This document shows positions 52,065-60,702 of a DNA stretch of 64,000 nt, one piece after another. The translations under genes and the position numbers were made by a program. Within the stretch, counting starts at the first letter, position 1. Every line of letters begins with the position of its first letter. Source of the stretch: an uncultured Flavobacteriales bacterium (GTDB lineage Bacteria > Bacteroidota > Bacteroidia > Palsa-965); assembly GCA_937974275.1 (NCBI GenBank), contig CALJIF010000032.1, positions 1-64,000 on the forward strand, written 5' to 3'. A model generated the notes under the pieces. It saw only the letters and a list, made by a program, of their open reading frames with translations, was not told the DNA's origin and searched no databases.

Positions 52065-53783
52065 ATGAATAAACTAGCTACAATAGTCAGCGCCTTGTCA
52101 CTAGCAGGCGCCCTTCACGCGCAAACGGCACGTTTACAAGTCATTCACAACTGCGCAGACGCTGCAGCAGCAACAGTAGATGTTTGGTTGAACAATACCT
52201 TGTTATTGGACGACTTCGCATTCCGCACCGCTTCTCCATTTGTTAATGCTCCGGCAGGAACTCCGTTCGACCTTACCATCTGCGGACCTAACAGCACCGA
52301 CACAACTCAAGAAGTAATTCGTTTCAGCGGTGTAACACTTACGGCGAACGAAACTTATGTTATTACTGGAAATGGTATTGTATCACCAACAGGTTATTCT
52401 CCTGCACAACCATTTGATCTGGACATTTTCGCATTAGGCCGTGAAACCGGGTCCAATCCTTCCAGCACCGATGTATTGGTATTGCACGGTTCAACCGATG
52501 CTCCAACTGTTGACGTAACTGCTGTAGGCGTTGGAACATTAATCAACGACATTTCTTACGGGGCATACACAGCGAACTATTTGAGCTTACCGACTGCTGA
52601 TTACAACGTACAGATTCGTAACAGCGCAGGTACAGATGTAGTTGCCGAATACTCAGCTCCATTACAAACATTGAACTTAGGCGGTGCTGCATTAACAGTA
52701 GTTGCTTCAGGTTTCTTGAATCCTGCAAACAACAGCAATGGTCCTGCGTTTGGGTTGTGGGTAGCATTACCTGCAGGCGGAAACTTGGTACAGTTGCCAT
52801 CAGTGCCGGTATCTACAACACGTGCACAAATCATCCACAACTGCGCTGATGCAGCTGCTGCAACAGTTGACGTATGGTTGAACAATACATTACTGATCGA
52901 CAACTTCGCATTCCGCACAGCAACTCCATTCGTTGATGCTCCTGCAGGAACTCCGTTTGATATCACCATCTGCGGACCTAACAGCACCGACACAACACAG
53001 GAAGTAATTCGTTTCAGCGGCATCACGCTGATGAACAACACGAAGTACATCATCACAGCAAACGGGATTGTATCACCAACAGGTTATTCTCCTGCACAAC
53101 CTTTCACATTAGATGTATTTGCGTTGGCACAAGAAACAGGTGCAACACCAACAAACACAGACATTGTTGTATTGCACGGTTCAACCGATGCTCCAATTGT
53201 TGACGTAGAAGAAGCGTTTACAGGCGCAACTTTAGTAGATGATATTGCTTACGGTCAATATACCGGCGCATACCTTTCTTTACCAACAGCAGATTACGCG
53301 ATCAGCATTACAGATGCAACAGGTAACACCGTAGTTGCTTCATACGCTGCTCCATTGCAAACATTAGGATTACAAGGCGCATCATTGGCAGTGGTTGCTT
53401 CAGGTTTCTTGAATCCAGCGAATAACAGCAACGGTCCTGCATTCGGTTTATGGGTAGCATTACCTGCAGGTGGTAACATGATTCCATTGCCGGTAGTAAC
53501 CTCAGTAGTAGAAAATACATCTAATGCCGCTATCACTTTATTCCCAAATCCTGCAACAACAGAAATGAACGTGAACATTGATGCAGTGACTCCGATTGCA
53601 AACGTAGTAGTACGTGTAATGGACATGACCGGACGTATTGTGATGAACGATGATTTGGGTGCGATCGGAACAGGAAACTTCCGCCATACCATGAACACTA
53701 CTTCATTGCAACAAGGCGGATACATCATCGAAATCGTAACAGACGGTGCGGTGCAGCGTCAGCAGATTCAGATTGTACGCTAA
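52065..53783 (+). CDS. Secreted DUF4397-repeat protein with T9SS type A sorting domain
   Basis: A 573-residue protein. The open frame extends to 51801, but ATG 52065 starts a proper signal peptide (MNKLATIVSALSLAGALHA, then QTARLQ). Two tandem ~230-residue copies follow. Each begins with ARLQVIHNCADAAAATVDVW or its variant and contains two DUF4397-like halves (second half LVLHGSTDAPTVDV) and ends GFLNPANNSNGPAFGLW. The C-terminal ~85 residues (ITLFPNPATTEMNVNID, VRVMDMTGRIV, QGGYIIEIV, QRQQIQIVR) are a T9SS type A sorting domain. It is probably displayed on or released from the cell surface; ligand unknown. Downstream are a structured 3' region and a terminator. Confidence 0.93.
   Translation: MNKLATIVSALSLAGALHAQTARLQVIHNCADAAAATVDVWLNNTLLLDDFAFRTASPFVNAPAGTPFDLTICGPNSTDTTQEVIRFSGVTLTANETYVITGNGIVSPTGYSPAQPFDLDIFALGRETGSNPSSTDVLVLHGSTDAPTVDVTAVGVGTLINDISYGAYTANYLSLPTADYNVQIRNSAGTDVVAEYSAPLQTLNLGGAALTVVASGFLNPANNSNGPAFGLWVALPAGGNLVQLPSVPVSTTRAQIIHNCADAAAATVDVWLNNTLLIDNFAFRTATPFVDAPAGTPFDITICGPNSTDTTQEVIRFSGITLMNNTKYIITANGIVSPTGYSPAQPFTLDVFALAQETGATPTNTDIVVLHGSTDAPIVDVEEAFTGATLVDDIAYGQYTGAYLSLPTADYAISITDATGNTVVASYAAPLQTLGLQGASLAVVASGFLNPANNSNGPAFGLWVALPAGGNMIPLPVVTSVVENTSNAAITLFPNPATTEMNVNIDAVTPIANVVVRVMDMTGRIVMNDDLGAIGTGNFRHTMNTTSLQQGGYIIEIVTDGAVQRQQIQIVR
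52131..53500 (+). repeat. Intragenic tandem duplication, period 690 bp
   Basis: The segment starting at Arg23 (52131) recurs at 52821, a 690-base (230-residue) period. Some stretches are identical in DNA (the ATTGTATCACCAACAGGT region), while others differ mainly at synonymous positions, indicating an old duplication under selection for protein sequence. Confidence 0.88.
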
Positions 53784-53798
53784 TAAATTTGGTTTGGT

Positions 53799-53857
53799 CT
53801 GTACCACGCAGAGTGGGATGCGACGCGGGGGATTAGTCGCGTGAGAAAGCGGTACAG
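53799..53857 (+). other. Long imperfect hairpin in the 3' region of the DUF4397 gene
   Basis: Outer stem CTGTACC (53799-53805) / GGTACAG (53851-53857) and an inner stem GCGAC / GTCGC around a G-rich loop. It lies between the stop codon and the terminator and is more G+C-rich than its surroundings. It has no T run of its own. Function unknown. Confidence 0.5.
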
Positions 53858-53865
53858 GCAACAAA

Positions 53866-53896
53866 AAAGGGACTCGATAACGGGTCCCTTTCTTTT
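53866..53896. terminator. Bidirectional terminator between the DUF4397 gene and the coiled-coil gene
   Basis: Stem AAAGGGAC / GTCCCTTT with a 10-base loop, A-rich on the left and T-rich on the right, placed between two convergent genes. Confidence 0.85.
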
Positions 53897-54561
53897 TACT
53901 CCACCGATCCTTCCCTTGCCTTCGCTGCATCTACCTTCTTCTGCTGATCGTCGATTTCCTGTTGCTTCTTCTTCTGGTCTTCTTCGTTCTTTTTTAAATC
54001 CTCTTCCGCCTTTGCCAGTTTCGCTTTGTAATCTTCAATGTCTTTTTTCAAATTATCGTTCTTCTTTTCCAAATCGGACTTATCATCTTTCAACTCTTTC
54101 AACTTTTTGTTCTCCGCCTTGGTGATACCGGCCATTCCGTCCTTTGTCGTTTTGTTGGCAAAGTCCTTCACTATTTTTTCCGCAGCATTGTAAGCGGCTT
54201 TATTTCCGGAACTGCTTAACCACGTTTCTCCCATCAAAAATCCAACTATCAATTTGCACTCTTTGTCGTTAACCTTCTCGACACGTGCATATACGTCCAC
54301 CGTATTTTCACTCATCGCCTTGATCATGGCATTGTCCGCGAAAATCTCATCCTTACCACTCACCTTCGCATCGTAATCTTTCATCAACGATTTCCATTCC
54401 TTCTCAATATCATCCTTGTTCGAATCGTAAATAACTACAACCAGTGCGTTATGCTTACCGCCTCCAATATTTTCGTTTTGTTCTTCTACTTTGATCTTAA
54501 TTTTTTGCGCGAAGGCAAATGATGCAGTTAACAGCATCAGCAATGTAAAATACTTTTTCAT
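53896..54561 (-). CDS. Periplasmic coiled-coil protein, unknown function
   Basis: A 221-residue protein with a signal peptide (MKKYFTLLMLLTASFAFA). Residues about 20-140 are a globular domain (KHNALVVVIYDSNKDDIEKEWKSLMKDYDAKV, VDVYARVEKVNDKECKLIVGFLMGETWLSSSG). Residues about 143-215 form a long Lys/Glu/Asp-rich coiled coil (NKKLKELKDDKSDLEKKNDNLKK). I know no named family. It overlaps the stop of the upstream DUF502 gene (ATGA), so the two are co-expressed and may act together in the envelope. Confidence 0.82.
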   Translation of the reverse strand: MKKYFTLLMLLTASFAFAQKIKIKVEEQNENIGGGKHNALVVVIYDSNKDDIEKEWKSLMKDYDAKVSGKDEIFADNAMIKAMSENTVDVYARVEKVNDKECKLIVGFLMGETWLSSSGNKAAYNAAEKIVKDFANKTTKDGMAGITKAENKKLKELKDDKSDLEKKNDNLKKDIEDYKAKLAKAEEDLKKNEEDQKKKQQEIDDQQKKVDAAKAREGSVE

Positions 54562-55157
54562 GGTTTATTGGTTTTAGGTTCGTCTTCGTCAATATCGGTA
54601 ATACCTCCGGATACAATATACTTCATGGTATCCGCAGCATCTACGTCTAAAATTTCAATTTGTTTCATGGGCACCACCAACAATCGTCCGGAAATAGCAT
54701 ACGAATGAGGCACGTACACCGCAACATACTCCTTGTTGATCCCGAATTCATGCAAGTCATCATCGGTAATAAACCCAAACTCACGGATGTTGCTCGCTGC
54801 ATTTGTCGTTATCAAAACAGGTCGCGAGAATTTTCTCTTATTGCCGATAAATGCAGACGTCACGTCCTTTACCGGCGAGTAAATGTGTTTCACAATTGGA
54901 ATGCGTTCCAGGATTTTCTCAAACTGTGACATGAACAACTGCGCCAACACGTTACTTGCAAAAGCGCCAATCACAGTAATCAGCAACACTCCGATAAGAA
55001 CAATGAGCAAAGGATCGGCATAAGGATGCACTATCGTATCCAGAGAAGTAAACAAGGACAACAGCCACAACACCACCCGATACAAAATCAGTAGCGTGAT
55101 TGCTCCCGGAATAACAACGATAATACCCTGAATAAAATACACCAACAACTTCTTCAT
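54558..55157 (-). CDS. DUF502 family membrane protein
   Basis: A 199-residue protein with two membrane segments (LLVYFIQGIIVVIPGAITLLILYRVVLWLL and PLLIVLIGVLLITVIGAFA), then the DUF502 domain: RIPIVKHIYSPVKDVTSAFIG, REFGFITDD, VAVYVPHSYAISGRLLVVP and MKYIVSGGI. Function is unknown; the plant homologues are COV-like proteins. A GTG two codons upstream (55163) overlaps the -7 box, so ATG 55157 is the likely start, five bases from the box. The downstream coiled-coil gene overlaps by four bases. Confidence 0.92.
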   Translation of the reverse strand: MKKLLVYFIQGIIVVIPGAITLLILYRVVLWLLSLFTSLDTIVHPYADPLLIVLIGVLLITVIGAFASNVLAQLFMSQFEKILERIPIVKHIYSPVKDVTSAFIGNKRKFSRPVLITTNAASNIREFGFITDDDLHEFGINKEYVAVYVPHSYAISGRLLVVPMKQIEILDVDAADTMKYIVSGGITDIDEDEPKTNKP

Positions 55158-55162
55158 ACCCA

Positions 55163-55170
55163 CAAAGGTA
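55163..55170 (-). promoter_or_regulatory. -7 box of the DUF502 gene, five bases from the start codon
   Basis: Minus-strand TACCTTTG followed by TGGGT and then the ATG at 55157. The spacing is the same as for panD and implies a leaderless or nearly leaderless mRNA. Confidence 0.6.
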
Positions 55171-55186
55171 CGTCAGAATATAATTG

Positions 55187-55537
55187 TCAGGTTAGCAATC
55201 GCTGTTGACTCTTTGTAAGCGACGCGAATACCAGGTCGTACGAATGTCGGATCCACGTGTGCAACAATGAACGTTCCACCTGTTCGGCTTCATGAATGGT
55301 ATTCCAATGCTTTTTGTTCATGTGATAACCCGGCGCAACAAAATCGTAACGTTCACGCAAACTAATGGCAAGTTCAGGATCGCATTTTACATTAAATTGT
55401 AAAGGTTGAGATGAAATACTCACAAGAAGAAATATTTTTCCGCCAATGCGAAACACCAGCGTGTCTTCATCGAAAGGAAAGTCTTCGGTAACATGCGGAA
55501 GACTCAAACAATACTCGCGCAGTTCTTCGATATTCAT
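55187..55537 (-). CDS. MmcQ/YjbR family protein
   Basis: A 116-residue small protein of the YjbR/MmcQ family: MNIEELREYCLSLPHVTEDFPFDEDTLVFRIGGKIFLL, then VKCDPELAISLRERYDFVAPGYHMNKKHWNTI and a C-terminal helix with IRHSYDLVFASL. The fold resembles DNA-binding proteins but no target is known. It lies 2 bases downstream of the KynB-like gene in the same direction, so the two share a transcript. Confidence 0.93.
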   Translation of the reverse strand: MNIEELREYCLSLPHVTEDFPFDEDTLVFRIGGKIFLLVSISSQPLQFNVKCDPELAISLRERYDFVAPGYHMNKKHWNTIHEAEQVERSLLHTWIRHSYDLVFASLTKSQQRLLT

Positions 55538-55539
55538 GA

Positions 55540-56286
55540 CTACTTGATGATACGGAACAAGACCGGACGAGAAGGAGCTGCATCATTTTCGAAAGGCGCA
55601 AACTGCAGGTTCAGTAAATAATCGCCGTCAAAAATTTCATTGGGCACATAGATAAACTCTGTAATGGTGGCATCCATACGCGGGTTCTCGGAGACTTGCC
55701 AAAATGCATGATGACACAACAGTTTTCCTTCGTCGGATTCCCGATCCACAGAAGGCAAATCAATCAGCAGATGTTTCACACCAATTTGCGCGAGATAAGT
55801 TCCTGCCCCTTCCAACAAATAGGGGGGATTGGAATTGGACCAGTTCATGTGCAGCTTCGCAGGTGTATTTGTAATCGTGCGAATGATCACAGCTTCCGGA
55901 CGACGACCGTCAAGTGCAGTTTCGATCTGGTTTCGCGTAATTACGTAATCTCCGTTTTCCAAGGCCTCCGGTAAAATGGAAATGAGTGCCGCAATGAAAA
56001 AATATTGTTTTACATGCCGGTTCACGCTGTGTACTTCGGGTGTGATGTGTCCCAAACATTCGGTGTGTGTGCCGTGCCCGTGCGGATTAAAGAAGATATT
56101 TCTAAAGTTGACAGAACCGCCTTCAGCCACTGCTCCAATCCATTGTTCTGTGCGTACCGGCTCGATAGTCATTGGCTCTACATACCAGGCACGGGGTCCG
56201 TTGGAATTCATCGGAACAGAAATATCTATCGGTCGTGACAAATCGGTTTTGTACGTAAATCCTTTATGTTGAATAGTAGCGAGCAT
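55540..56286 (-). CDS. Cyclase/arylformamidase (KynB-like) family metal hydrolase
   Basis: A 248-residue protein with the family metal-binding motif in NPHGHGTHTECLGHI (H-x-G-T-H-x-E/D...H) and an N-terminal LSRPIDISVPMNSNG. Family members hydrolyse N-formylkynurenine or other amides and esters using Zn or Mn. The tail ends with LLNLQFAPFENDAAPSRPVLFRI, typical of the group. No other kynurenine-pathway gene is in the window, so the substrate is uncertain. The divergent SDR gene starts 144 bases away; a near-match -7 box (TAACTTCG) precedes this gene. Confidence 0.85.
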   Translation of the reverse strand: MLATIQHKGFTYKTDLSRPIDISVPMNSNGPRAWYVEPMTIEPVRTEQWIGAVAEGGSVNFRNIFFNPHGHGTHTECLGHITPEVHSVNRHVKQYFFIAALISILPEALENGDYVITRNQIETALDGRRPEAVIIRTITNTPAKLHMNWSNSNPPYLLEGAGTYLAQIGVKHLLIDLPSVDRESDEGKLLCHHAFWQVSENPRMDATITEFIYVPNEIFDGDYLLNLQFAPFENDAAPSRPVLFRIIK

Positions 56287-56430
56287 AGAAATAGTATTGA
56301 TGTTCGAAGTTACGACTAGTATTTTGTTTGCCGTTTTAGATGGAGTGATAATTCAACAATTTGGAGACTGTAATGTTATCTTTTAACTGTTTAAAATAAT
56401 TTCATTCCGAACGCGACCTTAGCTACAGTT

Positions 56431-57252
56431 ATGAAAACAATATTCATTACAGGAACATCATCAGGAATAGGGCGAGCAACTGTACGTCACTTCAGTTCTA
56501 ACGGTTGGCGTGTAGTAGCAACCATGCGCAATCCCAACAAAGAAACCGAGATGCAACACTGGCCGAATGTGGTGTTGAAGCCTTTGGATGTTACTCAACA
56601 AGATTCCATTGAACATGCGATCGCCGAAACCATTAAGGAGTTCGGGCAAATTGATGTGCTGGTGAACAATGCAGGATATGGCGCCATCGGAATTTTTGAA
56701 GCCTCTACTCCCGAACAAATACAGCGTCAATTCGACACCAATGTTTTCGGATTGATGAATGTAATTCGCGCTATACTTCCACATTTTCGCGGGCGCGAAA
56801 ACGGTACCATCATCAACGTAACTTCCATCGGAGGACGGGTGACGTTTCCATTATACTCTGTGTACCACGGCACCAAATGGGCAGTTGAAGGATTTGCAGA
56901 ATCGTTGCATTACGAATTGAAGCCATTTAATATTAAAGTAAAAAACGTAGCACCGGGTCCAATTAAAACCGATTTCTACGATCGTTCTCAGGATCTTTTC
57001 CGCAAAGAAGGTTTGAATGATTACAGGGAATACGAACAGCGTGTATTGGGCAATTCGAAGAATTTCGGAGCTAATGCCCCCGGGCCTGAAGTAGTTGCGA
57101 AAACTATTTGGAAAGCCGCTAACGACAACAACTTTCGATTACGTTATGCCTCCGACTTTTTAGGACGTTTTACACTGTTCACAAGAAAGTTGATTCCGTT
57201 AAGTTGGTTCTTCGGCATTATACGCATGCTTACGGAACGTAAAACAGCATAA
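56431..57252 (+). CDS. Short-chain dehydrogenase/reductase (SDR)
   Basis: A 273-residue classical-type SDR. The cofactor motif is TGTSSGIG (residues 7-14), followed by NNAGYG, the catalytic Ser in NVTSIGGRV and Y-x-x-x-K as YHGTK near residues 145-149, then PGPIKTDF. The early Arg in MRNPNK suggests NADP preference. The substrate is unknown; the sequence is close to the 'oxidoreductase acting on retinol/steroid-like' bacterial group. The MBL-fold hydrolase gene follows after 14 bases and is probably co-transcribed. Confidence 0.92.
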   Translation: MKTIFITGTSSGIGRATVRHFSSNGWRVVATMRNPNKETEMQHWPNVVLKPLDVTQQDSIEHAIAETIKEFGQIDVLVNNAGYGAIGIFEASTPEQIQRQFDTNVFGLMNVIRAILPHFRGRENGTIINVTSIGGRVTFPLYSVYHGTKWAVEGFAESLHYELKPFNIKVKNVAPGPIKTDFYDRSQDLFRKEGLNDYREYEQRVLGNSKNFGANAPGPEVVAKTIWKAANDNNFRLRYASDFLGRFTLFTRKLIPLSWFFGIIRMLTERKTA

Positions 57253-57266
57253 GTTCGCAGGTACAT

Positions 57267-58250
57267 ATGAGCAACATCCAATACGTTAACAATCCCGAGT
57301 TACGCAGCATTCGCCCGGAATATGCAGGTACGCCGACAAGTAACGGTAGGTTCATGAATGAAGACGGTGAATTTGGTGCGGGATTCAGCGCAGTATTGAA
57401 ATGGATGTTGACTCCCAATCCTCAAAAAGCCGAAAAGAAACGTCAACCATTTACGTTACCCGTTACAGAAGATCACTCCATATTTAAGGATGGTCCCGAT
57501 GCATTCGTATGGCTTGGACATTCCACGTTTATCATTCGCATCAACAATCAACGCATTTTAACGGATCCTATTTGTTACGATTTGCCCGGTATTAAGCGCG
57601 CTTTTCGTTCGCCGTTTCGCACCCACGAAATCACGCCGATTGATTTGATCCTGCTGTCCCATTCACATCGTGATCATTTCGATCGTCGAAGTTTCAAAGA
57701 AATCGTAAAACGCAATCCCGATGTTATCGTGTATTGCCCGCTGCGAATGACACCATTGATTAAACGTGAAGGCGCCAAGACCATTCACGAAGCCGGCTGG
57801 TATCAGCAATTTCCGGATCATGCACAACTTCCGCGTGTCAGTTTTTTACCTGCCAAACATTGGAATCGTCGTTACGTGCACGATACTAATCGCGAGTTAT
57901 GGGGCGCGTTTATGTTGGAAACAAATCAACACTGCATCTACTTCGCCGGCGATACAGCCTATCACACTCACTTTCGTGATGCTGCAGTAATCTTCCCCAA
58001 CATTACTCATGCGTTTATGCCGATTGGCGCGTATAAACCTTCGTTCATGATGCAACAATCGCATGTTAATCCGGAAGAAGCAGTGCGCGGATTTGATGAA
58101 TTGCGTGCACATAAATTTATTCCTATGCATTACGGCACGTATGATTTATCCGACGAGCCCATGCAGGAACCGTTGAATACACTGATAACGATGCGCGATT
58201 GGAATAATCGTCTGTTCGCGCCAACACCCGGACAACTTACGCTCCTGTAA
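57267..58250 (+). CDS. MBL-fold metallohydrolase (RomA/UlaG/NAPE-PLD-like)
   Basis: A 327-residue metallo-beta-lactamase-fold enzyme. It has the metal motif HSHRDHFDRR (H-x-H-x-D-H) near residues 131-136, WLGHSTFIIRINNQRILTDPI ahead of it, later FAGDTAYHTHF and PIGAYKPSFMMQQSHVNPEEAV, as in the RomA/NAPE-hydrolysing phospholipase D-like branch. The N-terminal SNGRFMNEDGEF segment is also typical. The substrate is not known; phospholipid hydrolysis is a family-based possibility. It sits downstream of the SDR gene. Confidence 0.9.
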   Translation: MSNIQYVNNPELRSIRPEYAGTPTSNGRFMNEDGEFGAGFSAVLKWMLTPNPQKAEKKRQPFTLPVTEDHSIFKDGPDAFVWLGHSTFIIRINNQRILTDPICYDLPGIKRAFRSPFRTHEITPIDLILLSHSHRDHFDRRSFKEIVKRNPDVIVYCPLRMTPLIKREGAKTIHEAGWYQQFPDHAQLPRVSFLPAKHWNRRYVHDTNRELWGAFMLETNQHCIYFAGDTAYHTHFRDAAVIFPNITHAFMPIGAYKPSFMMQQSHVNPEEAVRGFDELRAHKFIPMHYGTYDLSDEPMQEPLNTLITMRDWNNRLFAPTPGQLTLL

Positions 58251-58273
58251 AACCCGTTCACAGCAGCGGAACA

Positions 58274-58288
58274 ATCGCTCGAAGCGAT
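58274..58288. other. Short inverted repeat before the polysaccharide cluster
   Basis: ATCGCT-CGA-AGCGAT, a perfect 6-bp stem with a 3-base loop, between the MBL gene and the Wzz gene. It has no T run and may be an operator or RNA hairpin. The 73-base gap holds nothing else apart from a near -7 match (TATTATTG). Confidence 0.35.
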
Positions 58289-58323
58289 AAATTGGCTATT
58301 ATTGAGCAAGTAATAGTTGTACC

Positions 58324-59238
58324 ATGAATGTTTTTGAAGAAAAGCGAACGCGCTCGGCAGTTTTCAATATGTATTTGAAGAACTGGAAAATTATTGTAAT
58401 CACCGTATTGAGTTGCACGATATTATCGATTGTGGCGACCAGCCTCATGACAGAACGTTTTCGAGCAAAGGCCTCATTCTTTGTGCCTTACGAAGTTTCC
58501 CTCGAAAAAACCGTGGAAGATCCGAAACTGGGTTATGATACAGAAGCTGACCGTCTGTTACAAATATTGAATTCTGAGCGATTAAAAGATTCAGTGGTTA
58601 AAAAGTTTGATTTGGTCAAGTATTTTAAAATTGACACCTCTGATCCAACATGGCCTGAACAACTAACCGACAAGTACCGTCAACGCGTATTTTGCAATCG
58701 CACTAACATCATGTCCATTGTTGTAGAGGCAGAAACGTATGATCCCAAATTTTCGACTGAAATCGTGAATTACATTGTTGCGGTGGGTGGGCGTTTCAGA
58801 CAAGAAATGTACAAAGCGAACACTAAAATGGCTGCAGATGTTTTTAAACAAGAATTAGATCGCAAGCAACTTGAATTAGACAGTTTGGCAGCAAAAATCG
58901 GCAATCTGCGAAAGGATAAACAAGGCAATTATCCATTACTGAAAAACATGATTATTGCCACACAAACAGGCAGCTCCAATCCGGAACAGGAAATACTTTC
59001 CCAACAATTTATTTACGAGCAGGAAATGCTCAGTGTAATGAAATCGCGGTATGAAAATGCCCGAAATATAGCGATGCGTCCCATCCCTGAATTTTACAAC
59101 ATCGATCCTGCATATCCGATTTACAAACCCGCATATCCTTTAGTAGGCTTTAACATTGCAATGGGGTTCTTCGGCTCGCTGTTTCTTATTCTCGCTGCGC
59201 TATATTTCAAATATGTTGTGCAACAACTTCGTAAGTAA
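58324..59238 (+). CDS. Wzz/polysaccharide copolymerase-type chain-length protein
   Basis: A 304-residue inner membrane protein with the two-helix Wzz topology: first membrane segment near residues 21-43 (WKIIVITVLSCTILSIVATSL) followed by RFRAKASFFVP, a large helical periplasmic domain and a second membrane segment near residue 275 (PLVGFNIAMGFFGSLFLILAALYF) preceded by the Pro-rich IYKPAYP. It has no tyrosine-kinase domain, unlike BY-kinases. It sets chain length or assists export of a surface polysaccharide. It is the first gene of a co-oriented cluster and the O-antigen ligase-like gene follows after 9 bases. Confidence 0.9.
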   Translation: MNVFEEKRTRSAVFNMYLKNWKIIVITVLSCTILSIVATSLMTERFRAKASFFVPYEVSLEKTVEDPKLGYDTEADRLLQILNSERLKDSVVKKFDLVKYFKIDTSDPTWPEQLTDKYRQRVFCNRTNIMSIVVEAETYDPKFSTEIVNYIVAVGGRFRQEMYKANTKMAADVFKQELDRKQLELDSLAAKIGNLRKDKQGNYPLLKNMIIATQTGSSNPEQEILSQQFIYEQEMLSVMKSRYENARNIAMRPIPEFYNIDPAYPIYKPAYPLVGFNIAMGFFGSLFLILAALYFKYVVQQLRK

Positions 59239-59247
59239 TCAATACGC

Positions 59248-60702
59248 GTGAATTTCATCCGAAGCATACGTTATGAAATCTGGATCGCATTGTGCTGCGT
59301 TGTGCTCTGCGCACTCTCCATGTTGGCTATTGCGACGAGTCGGTTTGTGTTAATTTATGCGCCAATTTTTTTAGGTTTTGGCTTATTAGTAGTTGGCTAC
59401 TTTCTACTTCATAAAGCAAACTTATTGCGTGCTGCATTTTTGTTGGCCCCCCTTTCTGTTGGTGTATCGCTACTCGGCGAATCCGAAGTGCAATTGCCTA
59501 CCGAGCCCATCATCGGAATACTCCTGTTGCTGCTTATCGCTTCCACAGCAGGCTTCGCAGGCTTGCGCAGTGATTTATGGAAAGGTGTGATTAATTCGCT
59601 TTTGGCTCTTGAGGTTATTTGGCTGATCGTATGTACGCTCAATAGTGAACTCATGCTGGTTTCTGCCAAATACACACTCATCAGAATATGCTATACCGGC
59701 GTATTTTTCTATTTGGCGTTACAATGGATGCGCAAAGAAAAAAAGCCGGAACAATTGATTTTACTGTATCTCGCGGGCATGGCACTACCCATTCTCAATA
59801 CGATGGTTCGTCATAGCGCACTAGATTTTCTTCCGCAGACATCCTACTACATGCCGAAACCATTTTATAACGACCATACGGTATACGGCGCTTGCTTAGC
59901 GTTCATAATTCCAATGATAGCAATGCTGGCTTTCTATCATTTTCGCAACGCAACCGGCACATTGTTGAAATATGGTTTTCTTGTTGTTCTAATTCTATTG
60001 CTTGGAGTAGAATTCTTTTCGTATTCGCGTGCGGCATGGTTGAGTCTTGGCGGAGCATTGGGCCTGTATATCCTAATACGTTGGAAAGCCTCCGGCTCTG
60101 TTTTCTTAGCATTGCTTATTGCGGGGGGAGTTACACTCTTTGCTGCACAAGATTTGATCGTAGAAAAATTATCCGCTACTGAAGCCATCAGTTCCAAAGG
60201 TGATGTGGAAGATCATTTCAAATCAATCACCAATATTGAAACAGACGCCTCCAACAAAGAACGCATCAATCGCTGGAAGTGTGCAGTTCGCATGGGTCTT
60301 GATCGACCCGTGTTTGGTTATGGACCAAGAACATATAAATACTTTTATGGTCGCTTTCAAGTGCGTGAGGATATGACGTACACCAGCACCTTTAATGGAA
60401 CCAAAGGTCATGCGCACTCCGACTATCTCGCCTTTCTGGCAGAATGCGGGTGGGTAGGTTTCTTGTTACACATTGCGTTATTTATTGCTGTTGTGATGAA
60501 AGGCTTAAACGTAGTACGGCGTTGTCGTTCGGAATACCACAGAACTATTGCGATCGGCGCATTACTGGGATTCTTCACCTACTTTATACACGGTATTTTT
60601 AACGGTTTCATGGAAGAAGATAAAATGGCTTCTTTGGTATTCGTAAGTATGGCGATCATTGTGTATGTCGGTGAACAAGAGCAAGAACAAACTGCACCAT
60701 GA
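59248..60702 (+). CDS. O-antigen ligase / polymerase (WaaL/Wzy_C) family membrane protein
   Basis: A 484-residue protein with about twelve membrane segments and a large periplasmic loop between residues about 300 and 400. The loop carries the Wzy_C signature region: RINRWKCAVRMGLDRPVFGYGPRTYKYFYGRF, then KGHAHSDYLAFLAECGWVGFLLHI. The family joins or polymerises O-antigen or other lipid-linked glycans at the periplasmic face. It starts with GTG 9 bases after the Wzz gene and its 3' end overlaps the FkbM gene by ATGA. Whether it is a ligase or a polymerase cannot be told from sequence alone. Confidence 0.9.
   Translation: MNFIRSIRYEIWIALCCVVLCALSMLAIATSRFVLIYAPIFLGFGLLVVGYFLLHKANLLRAAFLLAPLSVGVSLLGESEVQLPTEPIIGILLLLLIASTAGFAGLRSDLWKGVINSLLALEVIWLIVCTLNSELMLVSAKYTLIRICYTGVFFYLALQWMRKEKKPEQLILLYLAGMALPILNTMVRHSALDFLPQTSYYMPKPFYNDHTVYGACLAFIIPMIAMLAFYHFRNATGTLLKYGFLVVLILLLGVEFFSYSRAAWLSLGGALGLYILIRWKASGSVFLALLIAGGVTLFAAQDLIVEKLSATEAISSKGDVEDHFKSITNIETDASNKERINRWKCAVRMGLDRPVFGYGPRTYKYFYGRFQVREDMTYTSTFNGTKGHAHSDYLAFLAECGWVGFLLHIALFIAVVMKGLNVVRRCRSEYHRTIAIGALLGFFTYFIHGIFNGFMEEDKMASLVFVSMAIIVYVGEQEQEQTAP

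Noticed and set aside
53294..53728. 144-residue antisense ORF in the DUF4397 gene
   Set aside because: It lies wholly opposite a well-supported secreted protein and its similarity to a second antisense ORF at 52601-53056 comes from the internal duplication.
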